Source: Granulicella sp.
GTDB taxonomy: Bacteria > Acidobacteriota > Terriglobia > Terriglobales > Acidobacteriaceae
Direction: 5' to 3'
DNA length: 63,372 nt
Assembly: GCA_027450185.1 (NCBI GenBank)
Contig: DAIDKF010000015.1
Span: forward strand, 1-63,372
The notes beneath the pieces were generated by a model that searched no databases, was not told the DNA's origin, and worked only from the letters and a program-made list of their open reading frames with translations. A program made the position numbers and the translations under genes. Below, in pieces: positions 54,643 through 62,800 of this stretch (position 1 is the first letter of the stretch; each line of letters starts with the position of its first letter).

Positions 54643-54717
54643 GGCCAGATAGCTCAGTGGTAGAGCGCGGCCCTGAAAAGGCCGGCGTCGGCGGTTCGAT
54701 CCCGTCTCTGGCCACCA
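54643..54717 (+). tRNA. tRNA-Phe (GAA)
   Basis: A complete cloverleaf of 75 bases including an encoded CCA. The acceptor GGCCAGA pairs with TCTGGCC, the D-stem is GCTC/GAGC, the anticodon stem CGGCC/GGCCG holds loop CTGAAAA with anticodon GAA (54675-54677), and the T-arm is GGCGG-TTCGATC-CCGTC. It is the insertion site of the island that follows: an integrase gene starts 163 bases downstream. Confidence 0.97.
54695..54717 (+). other. Candidate left attachment site at the tRNA 3' end
   Basis: The T-arm and acceptor 3' end are the usual crossover region of P4-type integrases. A second copy of this stretch would mark the right end of the island; none was found to the right within the window, so attR must lie beyond 63372. 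Confidence 0.55.
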
Positions 54718-54830
54718 CTTTTATATTTCATCCTGTCTCATCTCGACTCAAAATTCCTGTAAATCATTTATTTTGTTATTACCATTGTGTCGCGCCGTCC
54801 CAGGCCATACCTTGACAGCGCACCGTGTGC

Positions 54831-54878
54831 GGGGGCAACAATGGGGGCATCTGTACATTTCAAAATATGGTTGCCCCC
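54831..54878. repeat. GGGGGCA iterons before the integrase gene
   Basis: Two direct copies (GGGGGCAAC at 54831-54839, GGGGGCAT at 54843-54850) and one inverted copy (GTTGCCCCC at 54870-54878) lie just upstream of ATG 54881. TTGACA at 54812-54817 with AACAAT 19 bases later may be the promoter. They are candidate binding sites for the integrase or for the AlpA-like protein. Confidence 0.6.
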
Positions 54879-54880
54879 AG

Positions 54881-56278
54881 ATGCTTCTCACCGATACTAA
54901 GATTCGCAATGCTAGGCCTGGTCTGAAGCCGATCCGGCCAGAAAAACTTGCAAGAGGCAAGAATAGCCAGGGTGCCGTAACCAGCACCAACGACACGGAT
55001 TCGAACTCCGGCACCGCACGCTTCAAAGAAACCGACAAACCGTACAAACTCGCCGACGCGAACGGTCTTTACCTAGAAGTCAACCCCTCAGGAGGAAAGT
55101 ATTGGCGATGCAAGTATCGCTTCGAAGGTAAGGAGAAGCGGCTTTCCCTTGGAGTCTATCCGGTAGTGAGCCTTGCGGATGCACGAAACGCGCGGGACGA
55201 ATGCAGAAAACTATTGGCAAAGGGAATAGATCCCGGAATCCATCGCAAAGCGGTAAAAGCGTCGCGAGCAGGCCGAGGTGCGGACAGTTTTGAGACAGTT
55301 GCGCGTGAGTGGTACGCGAAGTTTATTGAGCCCATGTCGGCGAGCCATTCCACGAAAGTCCTTGCCAGGCTCGTCAATGATGTATTTCCGATGATTGGTC
55401 AACGCCCTATCCAAGAACTTAAGCCTACGGAAGTGCTCAACGTTGTCTTGAAGATCGAAGAAAGAGGCGCTGGTGACACGGCCCATCGTACGCTCGGGAC
55501 CTGCAGCCAGATTTTCCGCTACGCAATCTCATCGGGACGATGCGAGGGCGATGTCTGCCGCGATCTGCGAGGCGCGCTAAGCCCCGTTCAAGAAAGCCAT
55601 TTTGCCGCAATTATCGATCCCGAGCAACTCGGAGGAGTCCTACGTGCAATCTACGGATACAAAGGAACTCTTGTTGTTCAGTGCGCTCTGAAGTTGCTCC
55701 CAATGGTATTTGTGCGACCTTATAGTTTGCGAACCGCGAAATGGGCATCCTTTGATCTGGACGGTGCTGAATGGCTTCTCAAGAAACCAAAACTGCGTGA
55801 AAGAGACCGCAATTCCGGCCATCGTGATGTCGACCAATACTTGGTTGTCCCTCTCGCGCGTCAGGCTGTAGAGGCATTGAGAGAACTTCATGCCCTGACC
55901 GGGGGCGGAGAGTTTGTTCTGCCTGCTCATAATTCTTCTGAACGTACGATGAGCGAAAACACTATCAATGCTGCGCTCCGACGTATGGGAATCGATCAGG
56001 ATGAGCACACTGGACATGGATTTCGTGCCACTGCTCGAACTCTTCTTAGAGAAAGGCTGCATATTCAGCCTGAATATATCGAGCATCAATTAGGCCACTT
56101 GGTTATTGATCCTAACGGGCGCGCATATAATCGCGCGACATTCTTGGCCGAACGCCGTTTGATGATGCAAGTGTGGGCAGACTATCTGGACAAGCTGCGT
56201 ACCAATGAGTTGGTGTTGAAGCTCGAACCGAAAGAGCTGACAGACATACGCCTGATACAGGTTGCGGGGTATCAGTAG
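54881..56278 (+). CDS. P4-type tyrosine integrase
   Basis: A 465-residue tyrosine recombinase for insertion into and excision from tRNA-Phe. The N-terminal DUF4102-like arm-binding domain shows YKLADANGLYLEVNPSGGKYW and KRLSLGVYPVVSLADAR. The catalytic set is Arg279 (FVRPYSLR, normally RPGELR), His379 and Arg382 (HGFR), His406 (QLGH) and the nucleophile Tyr416 (RAYNRA), followed by the family's ERRLMMQVWADYLD ending. ATG 54881 is the first methionine after the GGGGGCA repeats. It appears intact. The Glu-to-Ser change in box I is unusual. Confidence 0.92.
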   Translation: MLLTDTKIRNARPGLKPIRPEKLARGKNSQGAVTSTNDTDSNSGTARFKETDKPYKLADANGLYLEVNPSGGKYWRCKYRFEGKEKRLSLGVYPVVSLADARNARDECRKLLAKGIDPGIHRKAVKASRAGRGADSFETVAREWYAKFIEPMSASHSTKVLARLVNDVFPMIGQRPIQELKPTEVLNVVLKIEERGAGDTAHRTLGTCSQIFRYAISSGRCEGDVCRDLRGALSPVQESHFAAIIDPEQLGGVLRAIYGYKGTLVVQCALKLLPMVFVRPYSLRTAKWASFDLDGAEWLLKKPKLRERDRNSGHRDVDQYLVVPLARQAVEALRELHALTGGGEFVLPAHNSSERTMSENTINAALRRMGIDQDEHTGHGFRATARTLLRERLHIQPEYIEHQLGHLVIDPNGRAYNRATFLAERRLMMQVWADYLDKLRTNELVLKLEPKELTDIRLIQVAGYQ

Positions 56279-56404
56279 ATCCGGGTTCAACCACCTCTCT
56301 CCCCAATTCGCCGTGGTCGTGAGGAATCAAATAAGTAAATAGAATGCACAATGGTTATCTACTATGGATGGTCACCTGATTGGTCCATTTTTACGATACG
56401 GGGT

Positions 56405-56953
56405 ATGCAGCGTGTTATATCGATACCGGATACCCCGAAGCCAACTGAGCTAATTAACCTGCAAGAGGTCATGCGTCGAATCTCGCTCTCGCGTTCGACG
56501 GTATACCGCTGGATGCGCCTAGGAAGATTCCCAAAGCAGGCAAAAAAAGAAAACGGCACAACGTCGGCACTCTGGTTCAAAGATGAGGTCGATGCGTTTA
56601 TCGCCACATTGCGAAATCCGGCTTCAGGATCGCCGGCGCCACCACCCAGCATCACCCCTAATACGAATAGCCGGCAGAGTCCGGCTGAGATTCGACTGAC
56701 ATCGCATAGTCCACAACTGGGCGTCACGCAGGACAAGCCGGCATCGTCCAAAAAGCTGCGTCCACTTGGAATCGGATCCGAAGCTTGCTTGATTGTTGGT
56801 CCGTTATTGATCGGTACGCAGGAAGCATTTTTCGATCCTCAATCAGGAAGGATATTCGAGGTGATCGGTCAGCTTACGATCCGGCAACCGAAAACGGTCT
56901 CTAAATCGGTTCAAAAGCGTTGGCAGGCCGATGACGCAGAGGATGGGCAATGA
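56405..56953 (+). CDS. AlpA-like helix-turn-helix protein with C-terminal extension
   Basis: About 182 residues. Residues 17-68 are a MerR/AlpA-type winged HTH (LINLQEVMRRISLSRSTVYR, then WFKDEVDAFIATL) typical of island regulators and excisionases. These are normally 70-90 residues long; here a proline-rich linker (about 72-110) leads to a second part (KLRPLGIGSEACLIVGPLLI, then QSGRIFEVIGQLTIR) with no recognised family. ATG 56405 is used; ATG 56351 would add 18 residues. The next gene starts inside its stop codon (ATGA), so it heads a four-gene operon and may act as regulator and recombination directionality factor. Confidence 0.8.
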   Translation: MQRVISIPDTPKPTELINLQEVMRRISLSRSTVYRWMRLGRFPKQAKKENGTTSALWFKDEVDAFIATLRNPASGSPAPPPSITPNTNSRQSPAEIRLTSHSPQLGVTQDKPASSKKLRPLGIGSEACLIVGPLLIGTQEAFFDPQSGRIFEVIGQLTIRQPKTVSKSVQKRWQADDAEDGQ

Positions 56954-57642
56954 TGACTACATCGTCCCCAACCCCTGCTAAAGGGGGAGCACCAACCGGT
57001 GAGCTGATGCCCGATGAGGTTGCCGCACACGAATTCACCACGACGGCAGAGCAAGAGTCAGTTCCAGCGAAATCTGCATTACAACTGGTGACCGAGAAAG
57101 CAGAGGTGAGGGACGGAGTTTCTGAGGCGAAGGCGTCAAGGCGCAGATCTTCCCCATTTCAACTAGGGGAGCTGGAGATCGGAGCCATCCACGGCGAGCA
57201 CCCCCAGGTGGACAAGATCCGTGACGAGGCAGGAGTGCAATTGCGGGAACTGACAACAACCGTGCTCTCAAGAATCGGCCTCATGGAGCTCGCTACCCAT
57301 CTACCCCTGCATGTCGTTCAGGAGTCCGGCAAGTACTACTGCATTGGAGGGCTCAGATTCTTCCGCCTCATCCAGTATGGATTGCCAGCTGACAGTGTAG
57401 TCCCAGTATTTCTATACGGAGGTCTAAACGCCAAGAGGTTGCGCAGCCATATTCTGTTTGATCTCTTTGTGGTGCCGGCCCTAGCTAGTCTCGACAGGCA
57501 TGATCGCCGATCGTTGCAGGAGATCTGGACCAAATTTGGGAAGGAAGAGCTCTTTGAGCGCGCTCTCGGATACAAGAGTGGCGAAGCCTTAGCCAAACTT
57601 TTGAATTGCGAATTTCGCAAAGCAGAAAAGAAACGCAAATGA
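56950..57642 (+). CDS. ParB-like protein of the recombinase operon
   Basis: A 230-residue protein. The first 70 residues are low-complexity. Residues about 72-175 resemble a ParB/Srx-type fold: LGELEIGAIHGEHPQVD, then PLHVVQESGKYYCIGGLRFF and VVPVFLYGG, where CIGGLR at 131-136 replaces the GxxR nucleotide-binding motif of ParB nucleases. A helical C-terminal part ends in a basic tail (EFRKAEKKRK). It overlaps both neighbours by four bases (ATGA). It could bind DNA and CTP like ParB, or act as an accessory factor for the recombinases. The family match is distant. Confidence 0.6.
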   Translation: MMTTSSPTPAKGGAPTGELMPDEVAAHEFTTTAEQESVPAKSALQLVTEKAEVRDGVSEAKASRRRSSPFQLGELEIGAIHGEHPQVDKIRDEAGVQLRELTTTVLSRIGLMELATHLPLHVVQESGKYYCIGGLRFFRLIQYGLPADSVVPVFLYGGLNAKRLRSHILFDLFVVPALASLDRHDRRSLQEIWTKFGKEELFERALGYKSGEALAKLLNCEFRKAEKKRK

Positions 57643-60212
57643 ATCCTGTTGCACCAGACCAAAGTGCTCCGCACCTCACTCTTCGCCGATTTACCTCCTC
57701 CGCCGGCATGGAACCTGCACTACGCAGGTTCCTATGGGAGATCAATGCGCACTGGGAGCTGGTGTCACTGCCGTTGATCTGCCGGAACCTTAAAGAGATG
57801 TTGACTGCGGTACAGGAGAGATGGGATCTCGATTTGGATGAATGGGAAATGGCGTCCTGGCCAGAGGTCATCGATTGGATTATTGAGGACGACCTGGAGC
57901 TAAGGAAGGAGGTGGGCGCAGGCTTTGCACGCGGTTTTGACGAGCGAGGTGATCACCCCTTAATGGGATCAGGTATCTTACGCCACCCCGTGTATTCGAC
58001 GTTGTGCAACTCTCATGCCAGCCCGCACTTGAAAGAGAAGTTTCGCTTGCTTCAAGCGCATCTTCTGTTTGCGCACATTCAGGTCACCCGGCGGTACACC
58101 ACGCGTCTGGAGTATGAGTCATACGGAGAGCAGCCGGCGTTGCTGGTACAGAGGGCTAATCCCTACCATGCGGCCCTTGCTGTTCGGTTCATCAGCGAGG
58201 GATCCACGCCGGATCTTTTCGCTCAGTTGCGGACTGTACTACCTCCACAAGAGTTTCTCGATGATCTCTACTCGCTGACGCCGTCTACCGCTGAAGATAT
58301 CCATCGATACCGTCACCTGATCACTTTCCTAAGCAAGGGATTCCTGAACGTTGAGCAGCAGAAGCGCGGATCAGATCACCGCCGCGGATCCAGCTCTGAT
58401 CGAGGCAGGGTTCATGGCGGGAGCATCCGCTTCCCGTTGGCAGAAGTGTCCTCAGACGGACCCATTGGTGAAGGTGCCAAAGGAGACCCCAATCGCGGCC
58501 GGCATTCCACGACAGCACGGAAGCGCTACACCGGACAAGAAGCCGAAGAACGACTTGATGTCGATGATAGTCCCGAGGAGGACCAAGAGGATGAAGAGAT
58601 TGATCGCACTGGTTTTGAGGATGCAGACTTTCAGCGAACTCCAGGCTCCTTTCAAGAGGTCTCAGCAGCCCAGGCCATGCAAGTCCAGATGGCCAATCAG
58701 ATGTTTCCCTGGTCCTACGGCACACCCACGGTTGCGGAGATTGCTCCTCTGATCGTCCAACACAGCCAGGAGGTCGCTGAGATCGTGTCTGAGCGAATGC
58801 TTACGGAGGCTGAGGCTGATGAGCTTGAAGTTTTAGCCTTCGCGCAGGTGATGTTCTGGACATCGAGTTCCGTGGAGCAAGCGAAGAAGCTTAACTTGCT
58901 CGAGAGGACAGCGCGCGGTAAAAGCGCATCCCTCAGCCTCTTGCCCAGGACCGAGGAGATGCCTGCCCAATGGCGGATCCGGTCGCCTTTACCTGAGTAT
59001 CGACGCCCCTTGGGAGATGTACCCCGGGGGATGGATCGTGCACGTGTGGAATATCTCCAGCTACCAGATGTAGCCGATGGCAGCTCTCTGGTGTTTACAT
59101 TTCTAGAACTGAGGACTCGGACTCGAGCAGGTGAGGGTGCCGGAGGACACGGGACGAACGTATCTCCCGATCAATCCGCGCTTGTATTCCGTCGCCCTCT
59201 TGCATGGTATCGCCGAAGGCTCCGCGAACTATTTGAGAACGTTGATAAAGCTACACGCATAACGGAGGGCAGGCTTGCCAAATCTCTCTTCGCACACCTG
59301 CTAGCAGCATCACATGGTGATTTATCGGCGACCGCAATCATCACCGGAAATAATGTTCCGCTATCGAAGGTCAAGCTCTTCTACGCCTGTCCTTCGGTCG
59401 ATCGCCTCCAGTCGTTATATATAAACGTGGTCCTTGATCTGCGCAATCAAATGTGGGGCGCGCTCAACAAAAAGCTCCCTTCACATCCTGGCATCGTCCT
59501 CAAGCAGAGCGGTAAATATATTGGGAACCGTCCATGTCCAAGCCGCGCAGCAGTGCAGCAAGCGATTCGGACACTGCGAAACGAGATACGTCTCTCAGCG
59601 CAGCCGGTCACAGATGAAGAGACCCGGCGCCATCATAATTTGGTAACGCTCTATACGATTTGGATGTTTTCCTACACTACCGGCATTCGAGGTATCGGCA
59701 CTCCCTACGTCGATCCCTCCGAGGTCGACCCGGAACTCAGGCTGACGACCTTGGTGGATAAGGACAGTGGCATTGGGTACAAGGCCCGGCTGGTCCAATT
59801 GACTGTGGCACTACTTAAGCAGATGAATCTGTACAAGGAATTCATCTCGCGTAGCCTCCGGGTTCCTGTATCTCCCCGGATGCCGTGCTTCTTTATCGAT
59901 GACAAGCGTAACCCAATCGAGGTCAGGCCACGCACGATTGCGCCTATCATGAACGAATTCCTACCCTTTCCAGTCAATATCCATCGACGCTTCATCTCAT
60001 CAGAGCTCCTCGATGCAGGCTGCCCACCAGAGGTTGTAAGCGCGTGGATGGGCCACTGGCACCGCGGCGAGGAGCCTTGGGGAAAGTATTCGAGCTTTTC
60101 CTTCGGCGACTTTACGCGCGTACTCTCCACGTTTCTTGATCCTTTGCTTAAAGATCTCGGGTTTGAGATCGTTCGGCCATTGTCGCGGCCCAAGTCACGC
60201 GGGCGCCAATGA
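57639..60212 (+). CDS. Very large tyrosine-recombinase-like protein A
   Basis: An 857-residue protein. A helical N-terminal part (1 to about 245) and an acidic, disordered linker (DDSPEEDQEDEEIDRTG, about 300-325) precede a larger C-terminal half. Its end carries a recombinase-like active site: Arg684 (TTGIRGIG), Arg783 (NIHRRFISSELLDAG, with Asn780 where most have His), His806 (MGHWHRG) and Tyr817 (GKYSSF). The usual HxxR histidine is therefore changed. It overlaps both neighbours by four bases. It is more than twice the size of a normal integrase. Direct catalysis is possible but unproven; it may instead be a structural partner of protein B. Confidence 0.7.
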   Translation: MNPVAPDQSAPHLTLRRFTSSAGMEPALRRFLWEINAHWELVSLPLICRNLKEMLTAVQERWDLDLDEWEMASWPEVIDWIIEDDLELRKEVGAGFARGFDERGDHPLMGSGILRHPVYSTLCNSHASPHLKEKFRLLQAHLLFAHIQVTRRYTTRLEYESYGEQPALLVQRANPYHAALAVRFISEGSTPDLFAQLRTVLPPQEFLDDLYSLTPSTAEDIHRYRHLITFLSKGFLNVEQQKRGSDHRRGSSSDRGRVHGGSIRFPLAEVSSDGPIGEGAKGDPNRGRHSTTARKRYTGQEAEERLDVDDSPEEDQEDEEIDRTGFEDADFQRTPGSFQEVSAAQAMQVQMANQMFPWSYGTPTVAEIAPLIVQHSQEVAEIVSERMLTEAEADELEVLAFAQVMFWTSSSVEQAKKLNLLERTARGKSASLSLLPRTEEMPAQWRIRSPLPEYRRPLGDVPRGMDRARVEYLQLPDVADGSSLVFTFLELRTRTRAGEGAGGHGTNVSPDQSALVFRRPLAWYRRRLRELFENVDKATRITEGRLAKSLFAHLLAASHGDLSATAIITGNNVPLSKVKLFYACPSVDRLQSLYINVVLDLRNQMWGALNKKLPSHPGIVLKQSGKYIGNRPCPSRAAVQQAIRTLRNEIRLSAQPVTDEETRRHHNLVTLYTIWMFSYTTGIRGIGTPYVDPSEVDPELRLTTLVDKDSGIGYKARLVQLTVALLKQMNLYKEFISRSLRVPVSPRMPCFFIDDKRNPIEVRPRTIAPIMNEFLPFPVNIHRRFISSELLDAGCPPEVVSAWMGHWHRGEEPWGKYSSFSFGDFTRVLSTFLDPLLKDLGFEIVRPLSRPKSRGRQ

Positions 60213-62800
60213 ATCTTCTGGATGAAATGTGGGAGTCATCTGATGTTGGATTGACATCAGCACAACAAGCAACAGCGAAGTGGCTTCGCGCCTGGTTGAG
60301 AGACCATGGCTCGACATTCGCGTCACAGCTTGCGGATATGTCAGCGAAAGATTCTACACTTACATGTTCTGAGAAGCAGATGGAGGAGTTACAAAAGGAT
60401 ATCGAGGTACAGTTTGGATCCTGCAAAGCCAGCCACGAGGCTTTTGTGGTTCTAGGTAAGTTCATCGCTTTTGTGAACGGAGCGGGAAAGGGGCCCATCC
60501 CCCAGCCGCGGATCTCCAATTTAGTCGTGAAACCACCGAATCCGTTTCGAGATGGAGTGGCACACAATCTTCTGTGTGTTAGCACTTGGCTAAAGCTCGA
60601 GAGAAGGTGGATCGAGGAACGATCAGCCGCTCCCCCGGTGGAATTAGTGGTTCTCTCAGCTATTCTCCATGGAGGGCTACTGAACAGCACCAGTGTTGTC
60701 CATTTCATCCGCGCTCTGCTGTCAACATCGACACAGGCATTTGGCTGCATCGGAGATCGCGTCTACTTCGATCTCGCACTGGGTTGGAGCAACGAGCCGG
60801 ATATGGAAGACCGGCGCTGGTATCCGGACAGTCAGACTGCAGCGTTAATCCGTAGGCCGGGGGATTATGGGCAGATGGAAGATTGGGAGTCTCTCGATTC
60901 GCTGGGTGACGACAAGATACTCCGTCTGCTATTTCGTAAGGTCCAGCGGCGAATGCGGTCCGACAATGTGCAGAAAGAGCTGCGTCCTTCCAGCCTGAAA
61001 CAGCTGATCGACATGGTGGCCACCGCGGCGCGGACCCAGGTGCCCGCAGTTCTGATCGAGTACTGTACGCGGCGCATCGTTGCCCACTCTCTCAAATTCG
61101 ACGTTCTACAACGGCTTCATGGCGTTGCTGTCGTCAATAATTCTGCAACAGACCCGTTCGCGCAAGATGACAATCTCCTGCAGTCTGCCGACGAGGTCCC
61201 TTATGAGGATGAAGAGTCGATAGACATTGAGCCCCGCTGGCTCCCGCAACTGAGAGTGGCATTGTTAGCCAAGGACACGCATACGGTACACGCGAACCTC
61301 CAGAAATTGCTTTCTAGTTTTCCGGAGCCAACCTGTCCAGGGCACCGCATCACCGATTTCGCCCTGTATCTTCTAACCGAACGGCATCGGGATCGTCGGC
61401 GGTTTGTATCTCCTAAACCGCTGGCACTGAGGACCGTCGCGGGCTATACCCTTGCGGTGGCGCGTCGCTTCGGATGCATGCTCGGCGAACAGGACCCGAT
61501 CACCCTGACATCGGAGAACTTCGAAACCCTGTATACGAAGGTTCTCGAAAACGTAGTCGAGGGCGAAAACCCTCAACAGCTGCGCCGCAGGGTTGCAAAC
61601 ACGTTGCGAGAGTTTCACGAGTTTCTTGTTGGCAAACTACATGCCAACCCCATCAATGATCGCAGCATCCTGGGCACACGTCGTGGCCTGCTGCCAGTGG
61701 ATGCCAAGATCATCACGCCAGAGGAGTATTCCGAAGCTCGCCGCATTCTTCGCCATCAATTACATCGCAAATATGACAGAAAGATACTGCAAGCTGCTGA
61801 AGTCATCTTGATTCTGGGCTTCCGGTGTGGGACACGGCGAATGGAGGCATATGGACTCGAACTCTCCGATCTCACCCATCCACACTCTCCCTTGCTATTG
61901 ATACGTCCAACTGAGGGCCGTCAGCTGAAGACAGACAATGCGAAACGCCAACTACAGCTCTGGTGCCTGATGGCCAAGGAGGACGGGCTCAAAGAGGACG
62001 AATTGGAAGTCCTGTACTCGTGGAAGCACGAAAGGATCAAAGACGGCCTCTTAACGGAGTATCCACATCTCTTTGCCGTACCTTCGCGAAACGAGCTCGG
62101 AGAAACCGCAATAGAGCAGCTTTCGGTGCAGAAGTTGATAGAAGCATTGCATGAAGCTCTTCGCCAGGCGACCGGAGACCGGACGCTGCACTATCATCAC
62201 CTCAGGCACAGCTTCGCGACATGGACTTTTCTTCGGCTTATGCTCTCTGATTTGCCGAAGATTCCAGATTTATTCCCTCATCTGCCTGAGACGAAGGCGT
62301 GGCTTCGAAAATCGAAGGCCTTCCGCAATCGTCTCTACGGCACATCCAATCCCACCAGAAAACATGCAATGGCTGTGGCGTCCCTGCTTGGCCACAGCGG
62401 ACCCGGCGTCAGCCTTGAACATTACATCCACTGCTTGGACTGGCTTGTGCCGCAATTCTTCGCCGAAAGCAAACTGCTGGGGGCTCGTTCGATGCGTCAA
62501 ATCGCCTTAGCTTCGGGACTTCCCGAGAGCACGATTTACGAATGGAAGCGGTCACATGGCGTTAGCTTGATACCCGCAATCCTTTTTAGGCGGCGCTTCC
62601 CAGAGCGAGTAGCTGCCGCGAGTAGCTTTGAGCCTTTCTCCTCACCCACGGATATTGTCGACTTCGGGTCTCAACGTTGGGTAGAGGCTACGTGGGACCT
62701 TCTTTTCCTGAGCAGCACTACTGCAGAGCCATTCAGCACTCTAGCTGTGGAGTCTCAGCAGGTTGTTGTCATCGATACCGGCACGTCGGATCGGCGGTGA
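60209..62800 (+). CDS. Very large tyrosine recombinase B
   Basis: An 863-codon gene. The N-terminal 400 residues are helical with no recognised domain. From about residue 400 a SAM-like core-binding domain (RTVAGYTLAVARRFGCML) and catalytic domain follow with all key residues: Arg539 (GFRCGTRRMEA), a probable beta-hairpin Lys (LKTDNAKRQL), His663-Arg666 (YHHLRHSFATW), His729 (LLGHSGPG) and Tyr739 (LEHYIH). About 120 residues follow, including an HTH-like RQIALASGLPESTIYEWKRS. The last 20 codons overlap the 3' end of the opposite IS481 transposase gene, so the natural C-terminus may have been replaced by insertion-sequence DNA. Confidence 0.85.
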   Translation: MNLLDEMWESSDVGLTSAQQATAKWLRAWLRDHGSTFASQLADMSAKDSTLTCSEKQMEELQKDIEVQFGSCKASHEAFVVLGKFIAFVNGAGKGPIPQPRISNLVVKPPNPFRDGVAHNLLCVSTWLKLERRWIEERSAAPPVELVVLSAILHGGLLNSTSVVHFIRALLSTSTQAFGCIGDRVYFDLALGWSNEPDMEDRRWYPDSQTAALIRRPGDYGQMEDWESLDSLGDDKILRLLFRKVQRRMRSDNVQKELRPSSLKQLIDMVATAARTQVPAVLIEYCTRRIVAHSLKFDVLQRLHGVAVVNNSATDPFAQDDNLLQSADEVPYEDEESIDIEPRWLPQLRVALLAKDTHTVHANLQKLLSSFPEPTCPGHRITDFALYLLTERHRDRRRFVSPKPLALRTVAGYTLAVARRFGCMLGEQDPITLTSENFETLYTKVLENVVEGENPQQLRRRVANTLREFHEFLVGKLHANPINDRSILGTRRGLLPVDAKIITPEEYSEARRILRHQLHRKYDRKILQAAEVILILGFRCGTRRMEAYGLELSDLTHPHSPLLLIRPTEGRQLKTDNAKRQLQLWCLMAKEDGLKEDELEVLYSWKHERIKDGLLTEYPHLFAVPSRNELGETAIEQLSVQKLIEALHEALRQATGDRTLHYHHLRHSFATWTFLRLMLSDLPKIPDLFPHLPETKAWLRKSKAFRNRLYGTSNPTRKHAMAVASLLGHSGPGVSLEHYIHCLDWLVPQFFAESKLLGARSMRQIALASGLPESTIYEWKRSHGVSLIPAILFRRRFPERVAAASSFEPFSSPTDIVDFGSQRWVEATWDLLFLSSTTAEPFSTLAVESQQVVVIDTGTSDRR

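Noticed and set aside
54600..54718. Continuation of the adenosine deaminase frame leftward-coded as ...DGIEPPTPAFSGPRST...
   Set aside because: This peptide is the antisense translation of the tRNA-Phe gene, a known false ORF; the real gene starts with its signal peptide at 54415.
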